Notes under the pieces: generated by a model
The model's database searches: none
Seen by the model: only the letters and a program-made list of their open reading frames with translations
What the model was told of the DNA's origin: nothing
Made by a program: the position numbers and the translations under genes
Shown: positions 63,243 through 63,371 of the stretch, piece after piece
How positions within the stretch are numbered: the stretch's first letter is position 1
Layout: every line of letters begins with the position of its first letter
NCBI RefSeq assembly: GCF_036289385.1
Contig: NZ_JAYFFH010000009.1
Location: forward strand, 1-63,371
DNA: 63,371 nucleotides
Direction: 5' to 3'
From: Anaerofustis butyriciformans
Lineage (GTDB): Bacteria; Bacillota; Clostridia; Eubacteriales; Anaerofustaceae

Positions 63243-63271
63243 TTGACAAGATATTGAGTATGTGGTATTAT
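63243..63271 (+). promoter_or_regulatory. Promoter P2 of a likely rRNA operon
   Basis: TTGACA, a 17-nt spacer and TATTAT with an extended -10 TG (TGGTATTAT), 112 nt downstream of P1. The leader repeats AGCTG and a GGCGGCGAGA patch, as in clostridial rRNA leaders. Confidence 0.75.
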
Positions 63272-63371
63272 AATTCAGCTGACTCTGAAAGAGGCGGCGA
63301 GATAATAAGACAAAAGAATAAAAGAGAAAAGATGATATGAATTGCTATATGCAAATTTAGTCAGTGAGATT

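Larger units (their letters stand above)
63034..63371. other. 338-base end region: tandem promoter leader of a stable RNA operon
   Basis: No gene was seen. Two promoters (see next entries) are followed by similar A/G-rich leaders (AGCTG then a GCGG/GGCGG block). No 16S rRNA sequence begins before the window ends. Confidence 0.65.

Noticed and set aside
1..63371. Insertion sequences, prophage, restriction or toxin-antitoxin genes
   Set aside because: No transposase, integrase, phage structural, restriction or paired toxin-antitoxin motif was recognised in any coding region.

Overview
The window reads as a chromosomal segment of a low-GC, anaerobic Bacillota (Clostridia-type) bacterium. Supporting signs are AGA-dominated arginine codons, strong AGGAGG-type ribosome sites, a leucine T-box and a yybP-ykoY manganese riboswitch. 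A TM1266-type hydrogenase-regulator gene and two sporulation genes (spoIIE, ylbJ) point the same way. TGA is used as a stop, so the code is the standard bacterial one. The genus cannot be fixed from sequence alone. No phage, insertion sequence, CRISPR array, tRNA or complete rRNA gene was seen. Most of the window is conserved housekeeping DNA. The accessory parts are the surface-protein locus at the left end and a small-protein cluster near 58.4-61.4 kb.

Left end (1-7.9 kb): the tail of one wall-anchored protein is followed by a second, very large one (about 1,729 residues). The second has a beta-helix-like head, three pilin-like domains and an Asp-rich repeat stalk. The two share the same C-terminal anchor type and nearly identical terminators. 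The spore phosphatase gene spoIIE faces them.

8-18 kb, plus strand: U32 protease/hydroxylase-like protein, PHP phosphoesterase, MurA, a WalJ-like metallo-beta-lactamase-fold protein with an HtrA protease, a PAP2 phosphatase, a TrmN6-like methyltransferase overlapping an 8-oxoguanine glycosylase, a HAD phosphatase, and mntP behind a manganese riboswitch. 18-24 kb, minus strand: leuA-leuC-leuD-leuB behind a leucine T-box, then a hydrogenase-regulator-like gene with a class I glutamine amidotransferase.

24-38 kb: a clostripain-family protease, pfkA-pyk, a YitT protein, an RluA-type pseudouridine synthase and an Ig-like membrane protein on the plus strand; recF-gyrB-gyrA plus a LUD gene on the minus strand. 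GyrA carries Arg at the quinolone-determining position equivalent to E. coli Ser83. 38-44 kb, plus strand: Asp23, FakA, recG, rsmD, coaD and a coiled-coil gene. 44-54 kb, minus strand: murI-addB-addA-tmcAL-ylbJ, packed as one operon.

54-63 kb, plus strand: an unknown gene, greA-lysS (LysS carries a C-terminal tRNA-binding domain), a GNAT enzyme, a helix-turn-helix/zinc-ribbon regulator, a cluster of small membrane or secreted unknowns including a 28-codon gene, and the bifunctional NAD(P)HX repair enzyme. The window ends in two tandem consensus promoters that look like the leader of an rRNA operon lying just outside. I found no convincing new multi-gene system. The best leads are the surface-protein locus, the GyrA substitution, an AddB without a P-loop, a possible short RNA unit near 59.0 kb and the small-protein cluster.
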